Origin: Candidatus Glassiibacteriota bacterium
Lineage (GTDB): Bacteria > Gemmatimonadota > Glassbacteria > GWA2-58-10
Assembly: GCA_016934095.1 (NCBI GenBank)
Contig: JAFGTO010000143.1
Span: forward strand, 1-5,386
Direction of reading: 5' to 3'
Length of the DNA: 5,386 nucleotides
In this document: one piece after another, positions 1 through 5,297 of the stretch
How positions within the stretch are numbered: position 1 is the stretch's first letter
Layout: the number at the start of each line of letters is the position of its first letter
Notes under the pieces: model-generated
The model's input: the letters and a program-made list of their open reading frames with translations, nothing else
Databases searched by the model: none
Told to the model about the DNA's origin: nothing
Made by a program: the position numbers and the translations under genes

Positions 1-25
1 CAGAAAGAGCGGGGTTAGCATTAAC

Positions 26-61
26 TTGATAATTGACAAAGGCTTCATATTTTCATTCAAT
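26..61 (+). promoter_or_regulatory. Candidate sigma-70 promoter for the diguanylate cyclase gene
   Basis: A perfect -35 hexamer TTGACA (33-38) is followed after 17 bp by TTCAAT (56-61, 4 of 6 to TATAAT), which predicts a start near 68. An overlapping second -35, TTGATA (26-31), pairs with TATTTT (48-53) at 16 bp. The region is strongly AT-rich (about 35 % GC over the first 100 bases) against GC-rich genes, as expected for a promoter. A TATAAC at 61-66 is 22 bp from the -35, too far to be its partner. The leader to the 189 start would be about 120 nt. Inferred from motifs only. Confidence 0.5.
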
Positions 62-105
62 ATAACCTTACCCCTGAAAAAATCAAACTATTACGAACCT
101 TGAGC

Positions 106-157
106 GGCGGCAACTTCCTTGAAATGTTCCGGCCGCCGGCCTATCTTCAACACCGGC
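106..157 (+). other. GC-rich leader with competing stem-loops
   Basis: GGCGGC (106-111) can pair with GCCGCC (132-137), extended inward by AAC (112-114) with GTT (126-128) across a 3-nt bulge. Alternatively GCCGG (135-139) can pair with CCGGC (153-157). Bases 135-137 are shared, so the two cannot coexist. This is the likely 5' UTR of the cyclase gene. No known riboswitch consensus, including the GEMM c-di-GMP riboswitch, was recognised in it. Confidence 0.3.
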
Positions 158-188
158 AAGGCAGACCCGACCCTTTTCCCTTAAGACC

Positions 189-1289
189 ATGTCTGGCAAA
201 CACAAAAAGAACGAGCATTCCCCCTCCCGGGCAGGCCGGGAGCTTTCACGGCCGGAAGAGCTCAAAGCGCAGTACGAGAAAAAAATCGGCTGGATGCGGG
301 TGTTGATGGATATCGGTAACGCGCTGAATTCGACCCTCGAGCTGGAAAAGCTGTTCGACCTGATTGTGGATTCAGCCATCCGCGAGCTCCAGGCCGGGCT
401 CGGCAGCCTGATGATCCTGGATCAGGGCTTCCTCACGGTCAAGGCCGCCCGGGGCATGAGCGAGGACCTCATCGGCAGGATCCGCATCCCGCTGGGGGAA
501 TCGGTTACCGGCTGGGTGGCCGAACACGCCGAGCCGCTGTTGCTCGAAGATATCACCCGGGACAAGCGGTTCGGCTACAAGGACGCCCAGAGGCGCTACG
601 CCAGCAATTCGTGCCTCAGCGTGCCGATCATGCACAAGGGAGAGGTGCTCGGCGTGCTCAACTGCACCGATAAGGCCGGCGGCGGGGTATTCACCGGGGA
701 CGACCTGGAATTCATGATAACCCTGGCTTCCCAGGCGGCCGTAGCGATTGTCAACGCCAGGATGATGGACCATATCCGCGAGCTGGCCGACCACGATGAC
801 CTGACCGGGCTTTACAACCACCGCTATCTCATCGACCGTCTCGCCGCAGAGACCGAAAGGGTCGACCGCTACCAGACCAAGCCCTTGTCCCTGGTGATCA
901 TCGATATCGACCATTTCAAAAAGGTCAACGACACCTACGGCCACCAGGCGGGAAACGAGGTGCTGAAAAAACTGGCGGAAACCCTGGTCAAAGCGACCCG
1001 CCGGGTAGATGTGATCTGCCGTTACGGAGGAGAGGAATTCGTCATCCTGCTGCCGGAGATTACCAGCTCCAAGGCCCGGAGTTACATGGAGCGTGTCCGG
1101 AAAAACGTGGAAAAATTGCGGGTGACGCTGGACAGTACGGTGATCTCGATCACGGTCAGCGCAGGAATTGCAGACTATCCGGTAAGCTGCGCAGATGCCG
1201 ACAAGCTGATCGGCTGCGCCGACCGGGCCCTCTACCGGGCAAAAAGCGAGGGCCGCAACTGCGTGCGTATCCACGGCAGCGGTGGCTAA
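189..1289 (+). CDS. GAF-GGDEF diguanylate cyclase
   Basis: A 366-residue soluble enzyme predicted to condense two GTP into c-di-GMP, the second messenger that controls motility and biofilm. There is no TM segment or signal peptide. A charged tail (1-35) is followed by a GAF sensor domain (about 45-191) and a GGDEF domain (about 196-363). Visible GGDEF hallmarks are DDLTGLYNHR (203-212), the metal-binding IDID (D239/D241) with N247, the GGEEF active site (280-284) and the late ALYRAK motif. The product-inhibition I-site RxxD is present at R271-D274, five residues before GGEEF, so feedback inhibition is likely. The usual GHxxGD motif reads GHQAGN, so Asn256 replaces the guanine-contacting Asp. 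This is a conservative change and activity is still expected. No EAL or HD-GYP domain follows. ATG 189 is the first start after an in-frame stop at 120-122, but it lacks a clear Shine-Dalgarno site. ATG 294 and 306 fall too near the GAF domain to be preferred. The GAF ligand cannot be read from sequence. Confidence 0.95.
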   Translation: MSGKHKKNEHSPSRAGRELSRPEELKAQYEKKIGWMRVLMDIGNALNSTLELEKLFDLIVDSAIRELQAGLGSLMILDQGFLTVKAARGMSEDLIGRIRIPLGESVTGWVAEHAEPLLLEDITRDKRFGYKDAQRRYASNSCLSVPIMHKGEVLGVLNCTDKAGGGVFTGDDLEFMITLASQAAVAIVNARMMDHIRELADHDDLTGLYNHRYLIDRLAAETERVDRYQTKPLSLVIIDIDHFKKVNDTYGHQAGNEVLKKLAETLVKATRRVDVICRYGGEEFVILLPEITSSKARSYMERVRKNVEKLRVTLDSTVISITVSAGIADYPVSCADADKLIGCADRALYRAKSEGRNCVRIHGSGG

Positions 1290-1299
1290 GTAGCCGTCT

Positions 1300-1380
1300 G
1301 CAGGCCGGAAAGCCTGCTGCGGCCGCCGGTCCGGCCCCCAATTAACTAAAAACCAGGTGGATAACCAGGGACTCGCCCTG
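1300..1380 (+). other. Post-cyclase gap with small stem-loops, no clear terminator
   Basis: GCAGGC (1300-1305) and GCCTGC (1312-1317) form a 6-bp stem with loop CGGAAA, 10 bp after the cyclase stop. CAGGG (1366-1370) and CCCTG (1376-1380) form a 5-bp stem. Between them is a GC-rich stretch including the palindrome GCGGCCGC (1319-1326). Neither stem is followed by a T-run, so intrinsic termination is not supported. They could be mRNA-stabilising elements or chance structure in GC-rich DNA, and read-through into the kinase gene is possible. Confidence 0.3.
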
Positions 1381-1416
1381 CCCCATGCAGCCGGCCAGTC
1401 ATTATCTTCAACCGGG

Positions 1417-1470
1417 ATGTTGAGGTCTTTTTCCAACGGCCTTACAGAGGTACCGGATGTTGAAAAGTAA
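1417..1470 (+). other. Possible 17-codon upstream ORF overlapping the kinase start
   Basis: ATG 1417 opens a short frame, MLRSFSNGLTEVPDVEK, that stops at TAA 1468-1470, 14 nt inside the kinase gene and in another frame. Its start context ACCGGGATGTTGA nearly repeats the kinase start context ACCGGATGTTGA. It has no strong Shine-Dalgarno site of its own. If translated, it could couple or tune kinase translation. It may equally be chance. Confidence 0.2.
1446..1450 (+). promoter_or_regulatory. Ribosome-binding site of the histidine kinase
   Basis: AGAGG lies 6 nt before ATG 1457. It supports that start, which is also the first start codon after the in-frame stop at 1421-1423. Confidence 0.6.
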
Positions 1471-2776
1471 GTTTACCCGGATTTTCAGGGTCGAGGAAAC
1501 GCTGCTCAGCTTTGTTTTCCTGCTGGTGCTCGTAATGAACGCCATCATCATCGGCGACCTCTTCCTTTCCTTTCTCCAGTCGCCGTTCACCCTGATTTTT
1601 ATCAGGGTGGTCATCATGCTGGCCATCCTCGGCTTCCTGGCAGCCAACGGCAGCCGCCATCCCGAAATCAGGGGACGGGGCTGGGCTTTCCTGCTTGTCG
1701 GCTTCACCCTGGTCTTCCTGGATTCACTGATCGAGCTGCTGCCCGGCCTGCCTTTCTTCGAGAGACGTTTCCTGTATCTCAACTCGTCTGTCGTCTTCCT
1801 GCTCAGCACCCTTTTCCTGGAGCTTTTCGGTTATTTCTGCCTGGCCTACGGATTTTTCCTCTGGATCCCGGCCATCCTGGAAGCACGACGCAAAATCGAA
1901 AAAACCGCCGTGGAACTCGAGCGCATGGTTGCCGAGCGCACCTGGCGGCTGCAGGAATCCAACGAACAGCTTATCCGCAGCAAGCTGAAACTGGAAGAGG
2001 CCGGCAAGCTGAAAACCCAGTTCCTGGCTTCGATCTCTCACGAGCTGAAAACCCCGCTGAACTCGATCATGGGGTTTTGCCGCCTGTTGAATGAAGAGCG
2101 CCAGGGCCCGCTGACTCCCAGACAGAAAAAAAGCATTGCCATCATCGATTCCAACAGCAAAGCTCTTTACGAGCAGATAAACAAGATCCTGGAGTTTGCC
2201 AGGCTGGAGTCCGAGAAAGTCAGGCTCAAGGTGGAAAGCCTGGCCCTGGGTGAGCTGCTGCAGGAAGCAGCGGCGATCATCGAGCCGCTGGCCCGCGAGA
2301 AAAAGCTGGAAGTTGGGACCAGGGTCGATAAAAGCCTGGAGGTGGTTTATACCGACCGCAAGATTTTCAAGCAGTTGCTCTTAGGTATCCTGGACAACGC
2401 GGTCAAGTTCACCGATTCCGGCTGGGTGCGGGTCACCTCCGGACAGGATACGGTGCTGTCCTCCTGGTGGATCGCCATCAGCGACAGCGGTATCGGCATC
2501 AGCCAGGCGGACCTGCCGTTCATTTTCGACGAGTTCCGCCAGGAGGACGGCTCCCTGAGGAAACGTTACGGCGGAACCGGGCTGGGACTGTCGATCGCCC
2601 GCAAGCTGGCCCGCCTGCTGAACGGGGAAATAACGGTCGAAAGCACCCCCGGTAAGGGCAGCACCTTTACTATCACTTTTCCCATGTCCCCGGAGCAGAT
2701 AGCCCGGCAGCTCACGGACAGCCTGTCGGGTGAAACCACCGGAGACACGGGCGGCAAACCCGACCGGAAGCAATAA
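1457..2776 (+). CDS. Membrane sensor histidine kinase
   Basis: A 439-residue two-component sensor kinase that autophosphorylates on histidine and passes the phosphate to a response regulator. Four hydrophobic segments (about 16-40, 46-63, 76-96, 111-137) form a membrane sensor with very short loops and no large periplasmic domain, so the signal is probably within or at the membrane. A charged helical linker, likely coiled coil (about 141-190), leads to the HisKA domain with phospho-acceptor H195 in SHELKTP (194-200). The HATPase_c domain shows the N-box around N314 (LDNAVKFT), the G1 box DSGIGI (343-348), the F-box around FIFDEF (355-360) and the G2 box GGTGLGL (372-378). All catalytic boxes are intact. 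There is no PAS, HAMP or receiver domain, and a short polar tail (about 411-439) ends the protein. No response regulator is encoded in the window, so it is an orphan here. Its partner and signal cannot be told from the sequence. Confidence 0.95.
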   Translation: MLKSKFTRIFRVEETLLSFVFLLVLVMNAIIIGDLFLSFLQSPFTLIFIRVVIMLAILGFLAANGSRHPEIRGRGWAFLLVGFTLVFLDSLIELLPGLPFFERRFLYLNSSVVFLLSTLFLELFGYFCLAYGFFLWIPAILEARRKIEKTAVELERMVAERTWRLQESNEQLIRSKLKLEEAGKLKTQFLASISHELKTPLNSIMGFCRLLNEERQGPLTPRQKKSIAIIDSNSKALYEQINKILEFARLESEKVRLKVESLALGELLQEAAAIIEPLAREKKLEVGTRVDKSLEVVYTDRKIFKQLLLGILDNAVKFTDSGWVRVTSGQDTVLSSWWIAISDSGIGISQADLPFIFDEFRQEDGSLRKRYGGTGLGLSIARKLARLLNGEITVESTPGKGSTFTITFPMSPEQIARQLTDSLSGETTGDTGGKPDRKQ

Positions 2777-2921
2777 AAACTTTGTTCCGCTTCCAGTGCA
2801 AACCGGCCGGGACGCATTTCGGGCAGTATGACCATGAACAGACAGGTCTTTCAACAGCTCCGCCATAGCCGACCTTGTTTGAGCTGATTCCGGAACACTA
2901 TACAGACCGCAGGTTTAACCA

Positions 2922-2928
2922 GGGAGGA
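2922..2928 (+). promoter_or_regulatory. Ribosome-binding site that decides the TPR gene start
   Basis: GGGAGGA is the strongest Shine-Dalgarno match in the window and sits just before ATG 2932. It argues against the in-frame TTG at 2875, which has no such site and would put 19 polar residues ahead of the export signal. Confidence 0.8.
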
Positions 2929-2931
2929 ACC

Positions 2932-4251
2932 ATGAGACCAGTAACCCGGCCGGATGCCAGAAATGTCAGAAAGGCAGCGGGTTTTACCTTAGTTCTGCTG
3001 CTGATTGCGCTTGCCGGGCTGTGGGCCGCGCTGCCGGAGGAGACCGGCTATTTCCAGTTGCTCAAGGAAAAATACCAGAGCGATCCCGTGAGCTACGCTG
3101 CCGCGCTGACCGATGAGCTTTCTATCTTCCGCGACATTTACCCCGGGTCGGTTAAAATGGACAGCGTGGAATTTTTTCTGGCCGACCTTTACGACAAGAA
3201 CAGGAACGAGGCCGCAGCCCTGGCCACTTACCTGAAAATCGTCTTCGTCTATCCCTCCAGCCCCTTGATTCCCCCCTGCCTGCTCAACCTCCAGCGCCTG
3301 GCCGGAGCCCGGAAAGACGGGATCACTTCGCTTTTCGCCGATGACGAGCTGAAAGCTCTCAAAGGCTTCGTGCTGAAAATACTCGAGGACGAGCTGACCT
3401 CCGGCGGCGGCCAGGCGGGCTACCTGGAGTTCATCAGGGTACTCTCCGATGCCGCGGTGGTATCCCTGGCACAGTATACGATCAATGAATGCCGCCATTA
3501 CCTTTACCGCCTGGGCTACGAGGAGCAGGCCGACCGGGTGGCAGTGATCCGCGGCGACATGCACTGCCTGCGCAAAGAGTGGCGCCGGGCGATTGTCGCC
3601 TACCGCACGGTACCGCTTATCGCACCTTACGGGGATGCCGTGGCCGAATCGATATTGAAGACCGGCGATATCTATTTCCGCCGGCTGGAAGACTTTCGAA
3701 TGGCCTCCGATATTTACCGCTCGGTCATCGAGCAATACCCGTCGAGTATCGAGGCGGCCAGGGCATCGGTGTACCTGGCCGAGGTGGATGAAGCTCAGAA
3801 AAACTACGCCCGGGCCGTGCTCCAGCTCGAGGACACCGCCAAGCGCTTTCCTTTCCCCGAGATCCGGATGGACTCGTACGCACGCATCGCCAGGCTTTTC
3901 CTCGAGCGGCAGGATAATACCGAAAAGGCGATCCTCTTCTATGAGCGGCACGTATCAGAGTATCCCGAAGACCCGCGTTCCGCCGAGATCCTGATCAGGA
4001 TCGGCGACCTGTACGAAAAGAAGACGAAAGACTACTCCGGGGCCATCGGCGCCTACCGCCGCCTGGCAGAGCTGTTTCCCGCCAAACCGACCGGCCCGGT
4101 CTACCTGCTGCGCGCCGCCGAGCTGGCGGACACCCGGCTTAACGATCCGGTGCTGGCGGCCGCGCTCTACGAGCAGCTGGCCAGGGACTACCCCAAGAGC
4201 GAAGAAGGGAAAAAGGCGGCCGAGACCCTGCGCAAGCGAAAGAAAAATTGA
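2932..4251 (+). CDS. TPR-repeat protein with N-terminal membrane anchor or signal peptide
   Basis: A 439-residue protein (from ATG 2932) with no enzymatic motif; predicted role is a scaffold for protein-protein contacts at the cell envelope. A basic N-terminus (R2, R6, R10, R13, K14) precedes a hydrophobic stretch at about 15-34, consistent with Sec export. The AxA-type cleavage site is poor because Trp31 sits near the junction, so an uncleaved anchor is possible. There is no lipobox Cys. The rest is alpha-helical with degenerate tetratricopeptide units: one near 76-110, then a run at about 201-234, 239-272, 277-308, 314-346, 350-385 and 391-424. Several carry the pattern A..Y...(I/V)..YP familiar from YbgF/CpoB- and BamD-like TPR proteins, which is a family resemblance and not an assignment. 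The tail is very basic (KKAAETLRKRKKN). The gene lies 155 bp after the kinase and 54 bp before the sigma factor reading frame. A role in envelope-stress sensing together with the sigma factor is a guess from context. Confidence 0.85.
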   Translation: MRPVTRPDARNVRKAAGFTLVLLLIALAGLWAALPEETGYFQLLKEKYQSDPVSYAAALTDELSIFRDIYPGSVKMDSVEFFLADLYDKNRNEAAALATYLKIVFVYPSSPLIPPCLLNLQRLAGARKDGITSLFADDELKALKGFVLKILEDELTSGGGQAGYLEFIRVLSDAAVVSLAQYTINECRHYLYRLGYEEQADRVAVIRGDMHCLRKEWRRAIVAYRTVPLIAPYGDAVAESILKTGDIYFRRLEDFRMASDIYRSVIEQYPSSIEAARASVYLAEVDEAQKNYARAVLQLEDTAKRFPFPEIRMDSYARIARLFLERQDNTEKAILFYERHVSEYPEDPRSAEILIRIGDLYEKKTKDYSGAIGAYRRLAELFPAKPTGPVYLLRAAELADTRLNDPVLAAALYEQLARDYPKSEEGKKAAETLRKRKKN

Positions 4252-4270
4252 GAGATTTTTGAATATCTCT
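4251..4270 (+). other. Small AU-rich stem-loop at the TPR gene stop
   Basis: AGAGAT (4251-4256) pairs with ATCTCT (4265-4270) around an 8-nt loop, starting on the last base of the TGA stop (4249-4251). No T-run follows the stem, so it is not a standard terminator. It overlaps the possible -35 region of the next promoter. Confidence 0.3.
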
Positions 4271-4287
4271 GAGCGAACAACGTCTAA
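4260..4287 (+). promoter_or_regulatory. Possible ECF-type promoter upstream of the sigma factor
   Basis: GTCTAA (4282-4287) matches the -10 favoured by RpoE-like ECF sigma factors. Fifteen bp upstream is TGAATAT (4260-4266), which keeps the GAA core of the GGAACTT -35 but matches only 4 of 7 positions. ECF factors often drive their own genes, so this location is suggestive. Transcription would begin near 4294, leaving about 114 nt of leader to GTG 4408, or about 12 nt to TTG 4306. Inferred from motif similarity. Confidence 0.3.
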
Positions 4288-4320
4288 CCGAACGACAGGT
4301 GGAATTTGACTCGGTTCGAG

Positions 4321-4416
4321 GCCCAGCGGCCGGAGGGCGACAGGAAAGCCCAGCGGCCGGAGGGCGAAAGGAAAGCCCAGCAGCCGGACGGCAACAGGAA
4401 GGCCCGGGTGCCGGAC
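4321..4416 (+). repeat. 27-bp tandem repeat, about 3.5 copies
   Basis: Units at 4321-4347, 4348-4374 and 4375-4401 plus a partial unit at 4402-4416. Units 1 and 2 differ by one base; unit 3 differs from unit 1 at four positions. The partial unit matches 12 of 15 bases of unit 3. In the sigma factor frame they encode AQRPEGDRK, AQRPEGERK, AQQPDGNRK and ARVPD. Each unit ends in a purine run (AGGAAA or AGGAAG) that resembles a Shine-Dalgarno site. The 27-bp period preserves the reading frame. It is either a charged N-terminal extension or a repeated leader element. Confidence 0.85.
4396..4402 (+). promoter_or_regulatory. Ribosome-binding site supporting the GTG 4408 start
   Basis: AGGAAGG ends 5 nt before GTG 4408 (its AGGA core is 8 nt away), which is good spacing. 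The competing TTG 4306 has AGGTGG only 3 nt upstream, which is too close for efficient initiation. Confidence 0.5.
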
Positions 4417-5001
4417 GATTCCGAGCTGGTGGAGCAGGCGCGCACCGGTTCACAGGCTGCTTTCCGCAGCCTTTTCGACCGCTACCATGCCAGGATCTAT
4501 CGCCTGGCCGCTTCCCTGACCGGCTCGAGCGATGACGCGCACGACCTGGCCCAGCAGACTTTTATCCGGGCTTTCTCTTCCCTGGCAGGTTTCAAGCAGC
4601 AGAGCTCGTTCTATACCTGGCTCTACCGCATCGCCCTTAACGCCACTACCGATTACCGCAGAAAGCAGGCGCGGAAGCTGGAAACCGAGGCGGCCTGGGA
4701 ATCGCCGGAATCCCTGAGGGGTCTGGAAAAAACAGCCGCCCCGGCGGAGCAGTCGCCCGATGAGCAGGTCTACCGCCGCGAGCTGGCCGCAGCTATCCGC
4801 AAGGCCATAGGCACCCTGAGCCGGGAACACCGCGAGATACTCGTGCTGCGGGAAATCAACGGACTGAGCTACAGCGAGATAGCCGAGATCACCGGGCTGG
4901 AGCCGGGCACAGTGATGAGCCGCCTGCATTACGCCCGCAAGAACCTGGCCGCCACCCTGCGCCAGTGGAATATTTCAGACCGGGACTCTTGCAATATTTA
5001 A
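4408..5001 (+). CDS. ECF-type RNA polymerase sigma factor (RpoE-like)
   Basis: A group 4 sigma-70 factor that directs RNA polymerase to a small stress or envelope regulon. From GTG 4408 it is 197 residues, typical for ECF factors. Region 2 covers about 16-88, with DLAQQTFIRAF (46-56, core-binding and -10 contacts) and FYTWLYRIALN (68-78) followed by a basic DYRRKQARK stretch. A polar linker (about 89-125) carries no domain. Region 4 covers about 126-182, with the helix-turn-helix GLSYSEIAEITGLEPGTVMSRL binding the -35. Regions 1 and 3 are absent, as usual for the class. The protein ends at TAA 4999-5001. The frame is open back to 4288, and a TTG at 4306 would give 231 residues with a repetitive charged N-terminus. 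I prefer 4408 for its ribosome-binding site, the family length and the typical opening DDSELVEQARTG. A probable anti-sigma gene lies downstream, but 296 bp away rather than overlapping. The exact ECF subgroup cannot be assigned by eye. Confidence 0.93.
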   Translation: MPDDSELVEQARTGSQAAFRSLFDRYHARIYRLAASLTGSSDDAHDLAQQTFIRAFSSLAGFKQQSSFYTWLYRIALNATTDYRRKQARKLETEAAWESPESLRGLEKTAAPAEQSPDEQVYRRELAAAIRKAIGTLSREHREILVLREINGLSYSEIAEITGLEPGTVMSRLHYARKNLAATLRQWNISDRDSCNI

Positions 5002-5022
5002 CGGACATTCGTAAAGTTAGAT

Positions 5023-5047
5023 GGGTCCCGGGGAAAACCCGGCACCC
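5023..5047 (+). terminator. Strong stem-loop after the sigma factor (terminator-like, no U-tract)
   Basis: GGGT (5023-5026) with ACCC (5044-5047) and CCGGG (5028-5032) with CCCGG (5038-5042) form a 9-bp stem with one C-C mismatch around the loop GAAAA. It starts 21 nt after the sigma stop. No T-run follows, so it may pause polymerase, help Rho-type termination, or protect the 3' end of the sigma mRNA. The stem is clear; the function is inferred. Confidence 0.5.
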
Positions 5048-5078
5048 GGAAAATCCATCGGCACATTATAGTAGCGCG

Positions 5079-5106
5079 TTGAAATATTTTGGAGTAGGGG
5101 TATAAC
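5079..5106 (+). promoter_or_regulatory. Candidate sigma-70 promoter upstream of the anti-sigma gene (distal)
   Basis: TTGAAA (5079-5084, 5 of 6) and TATAAC (5101-5106, 5 of 6) are separated by 16 bp in AT-rich DNA. Initiation would fall near 5113, giving a leader of about 185 nt before ATG 5298 that contains the inverted motif at 5117-5127 and all downstream hairpins. Confidence 0.5.
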
Positions 5107-5124
5107 GGCTTCTCAAGGGCCGTT
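5104..5124 (+). repeat. Inverted repeat AACGGC / GCCGTT
   Basis: AACGGC (5104-5109) and GCCGTT (5119-5124) give 6 Watson-Crick pairs, extendable by two G-U pairs to a 5-nt loop. It overlaps the -10 and start region of the distal promoter, so it could be an operator in DNA or a stem in RNA reading through from the sigma gene. TCTTTT follows 6 nt later, a weak terminator resemblance. Confidence 0.4.
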
Positions 5125-5207
5125 TCCACTCTTTTGGCAACGACATGCGACAACGAAGCCATAATTGCATAACATACAATAAGTTTCACAGTTGCACCGG
5201 AAACGGC
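5119..5207 (+). repeat. Long-range 9-bp inverted repeat in the anti-sigma leader
   Basis: GCCGTTTCC (5119-5127) is the exact reverse complement of GGAAACGGC (5199-5207), and two further G-U pairs are possible. GAAACGGCTT occurs at 5200-5209 and again at 5306-5315 inside the anti-sigma coding region, so the same upstream strand could pair with either copy. Confidence 0.5.
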
Positions 5208-5218
5208 TTGCCTCGCCC

Positions 5219-5247
5219 TTGACAGCCCATGAAGCAACAAATTTATT
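5219..5247 (+). promoter_or_regulatory. Candidate sigma-70 promoter upstream of the anti-sigma gene (proximal)
   Basis: A perfect TTGACA (5219-5224) is followed after 17 bp by TTTATT (5242-5247, 4 of 6). The predicted start, near 5254, is inside the following inverted repeat, so a transcript from here would contain only part of the first hairpin. The leader would be about 44 nt. Confidence 0.5.
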
Positions 5248-5250
5248 AAT

Positions 5251-5288
5251 GGGGCGTTGCTCTCTTTTTTCAACGCCCCTCCAGGGGC
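5251..5288 (+). promoter_or_regulatory. Mutually exclusive hairpins at the anti-sigma ribosome-binding site
   Basis: Hairpin A: GGGGCGTTG (5251-5259) pairs perfectly with CAACGCCCC (5271-5279) around an 11-nt pyrimidine loop. Hairpin B: GCCCC (5275-5279) pairs with GGGGC (5284-5288) around TCCA. They share 5275-5279. AGGGG (5283-5287), the only Shine-Dalgarno candidate, is free when A forms and buried when B forms. The pairing is visible; switching is inferred. Confidence 0.45.
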
Positions 5289-5297
5289 ACCACTGGT

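Larger units (their letters stand above)
5002..5297 (+). other. 296-bp gap between sigma and anti-sigma genes, likely regulatory leader
   Basis: No credible gene is present on either strand. The middle is AT-rich (about 40 % GC in sampled 50-bp blocks) while both ends contain GC-rich inverted repeats. It holds a strong stem-loop, two sigma-70 promoter candidates, a motif repeated three times with one inverted copy, and alternative hairpins by the downstream ribosome-binding site, each listed separately. Sigma/anti-sigma pairs are usually adjacent or overlapping, so this spacing implies independent control of the anti-sigma gene. Confidence 0.6.

Noticed and set aside
100..306. 68-codon + strand ORF (TTG start) in the cyclase leader
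   Set aside because: No ribosome-binding site or motif; overlaps the cyclase by about 118 bases in another frame.
372..1436. 354-codon open frame on the - strand opposite the cyclase
   Set aside because: It lies opposite a clear GAF-GGDEF gene, shows no domain motif, and long antisense frames are expected in GC-rich coding DNA.
2828..2887. 19-codon ORF between kinase and TPR genes
   Set aside because: Weak start context and no recognisable sequence; short enough to be chance.
2892..2918. ECF-like -35 GGAAC upstream of the TPR gene
   Set aside because: No convincing ECF -10 at the right distance; TTTAA alone is not enough.
2875..2931. Upstream TTG start for the TPR protein
   Set aside because: It adds 19 polar residues before the export signal and lacks a ribosome-binding site, whereas ATG 2932 follows GGGAGGA.
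2989..3951. 320-codon open frame on the - strand opposite the TPR gene
   Set aside because: No recognisable motif or start context; the + strand has signal sequence, TPR pattern and a strong ribosome-binding site.
4299..4535. 78-codon + strand ORF over the tandem repeat in another frame
   Set aside because: It overlaps the sigma factor region 2 and is Pro/Gly/Ala/Arg-rich, as expected for a shifted frame of GC-rich DNA.
5134..5149. Sigma-54-like element TTGGCA...ATGC
   Set aside because: The GG to GC spacing is one base short of the strict -24/-12 requirement.
5225..5270. Intrinsic terminator ending in the T-run at 5265-5270
   Set aside because: The only stem before the T-run (AGCAAC 5233-5238 with GTTGCT 5256-5261) is weak with a 17-nt loop; the T-run is better explained as the loop of the 9-bp stem.
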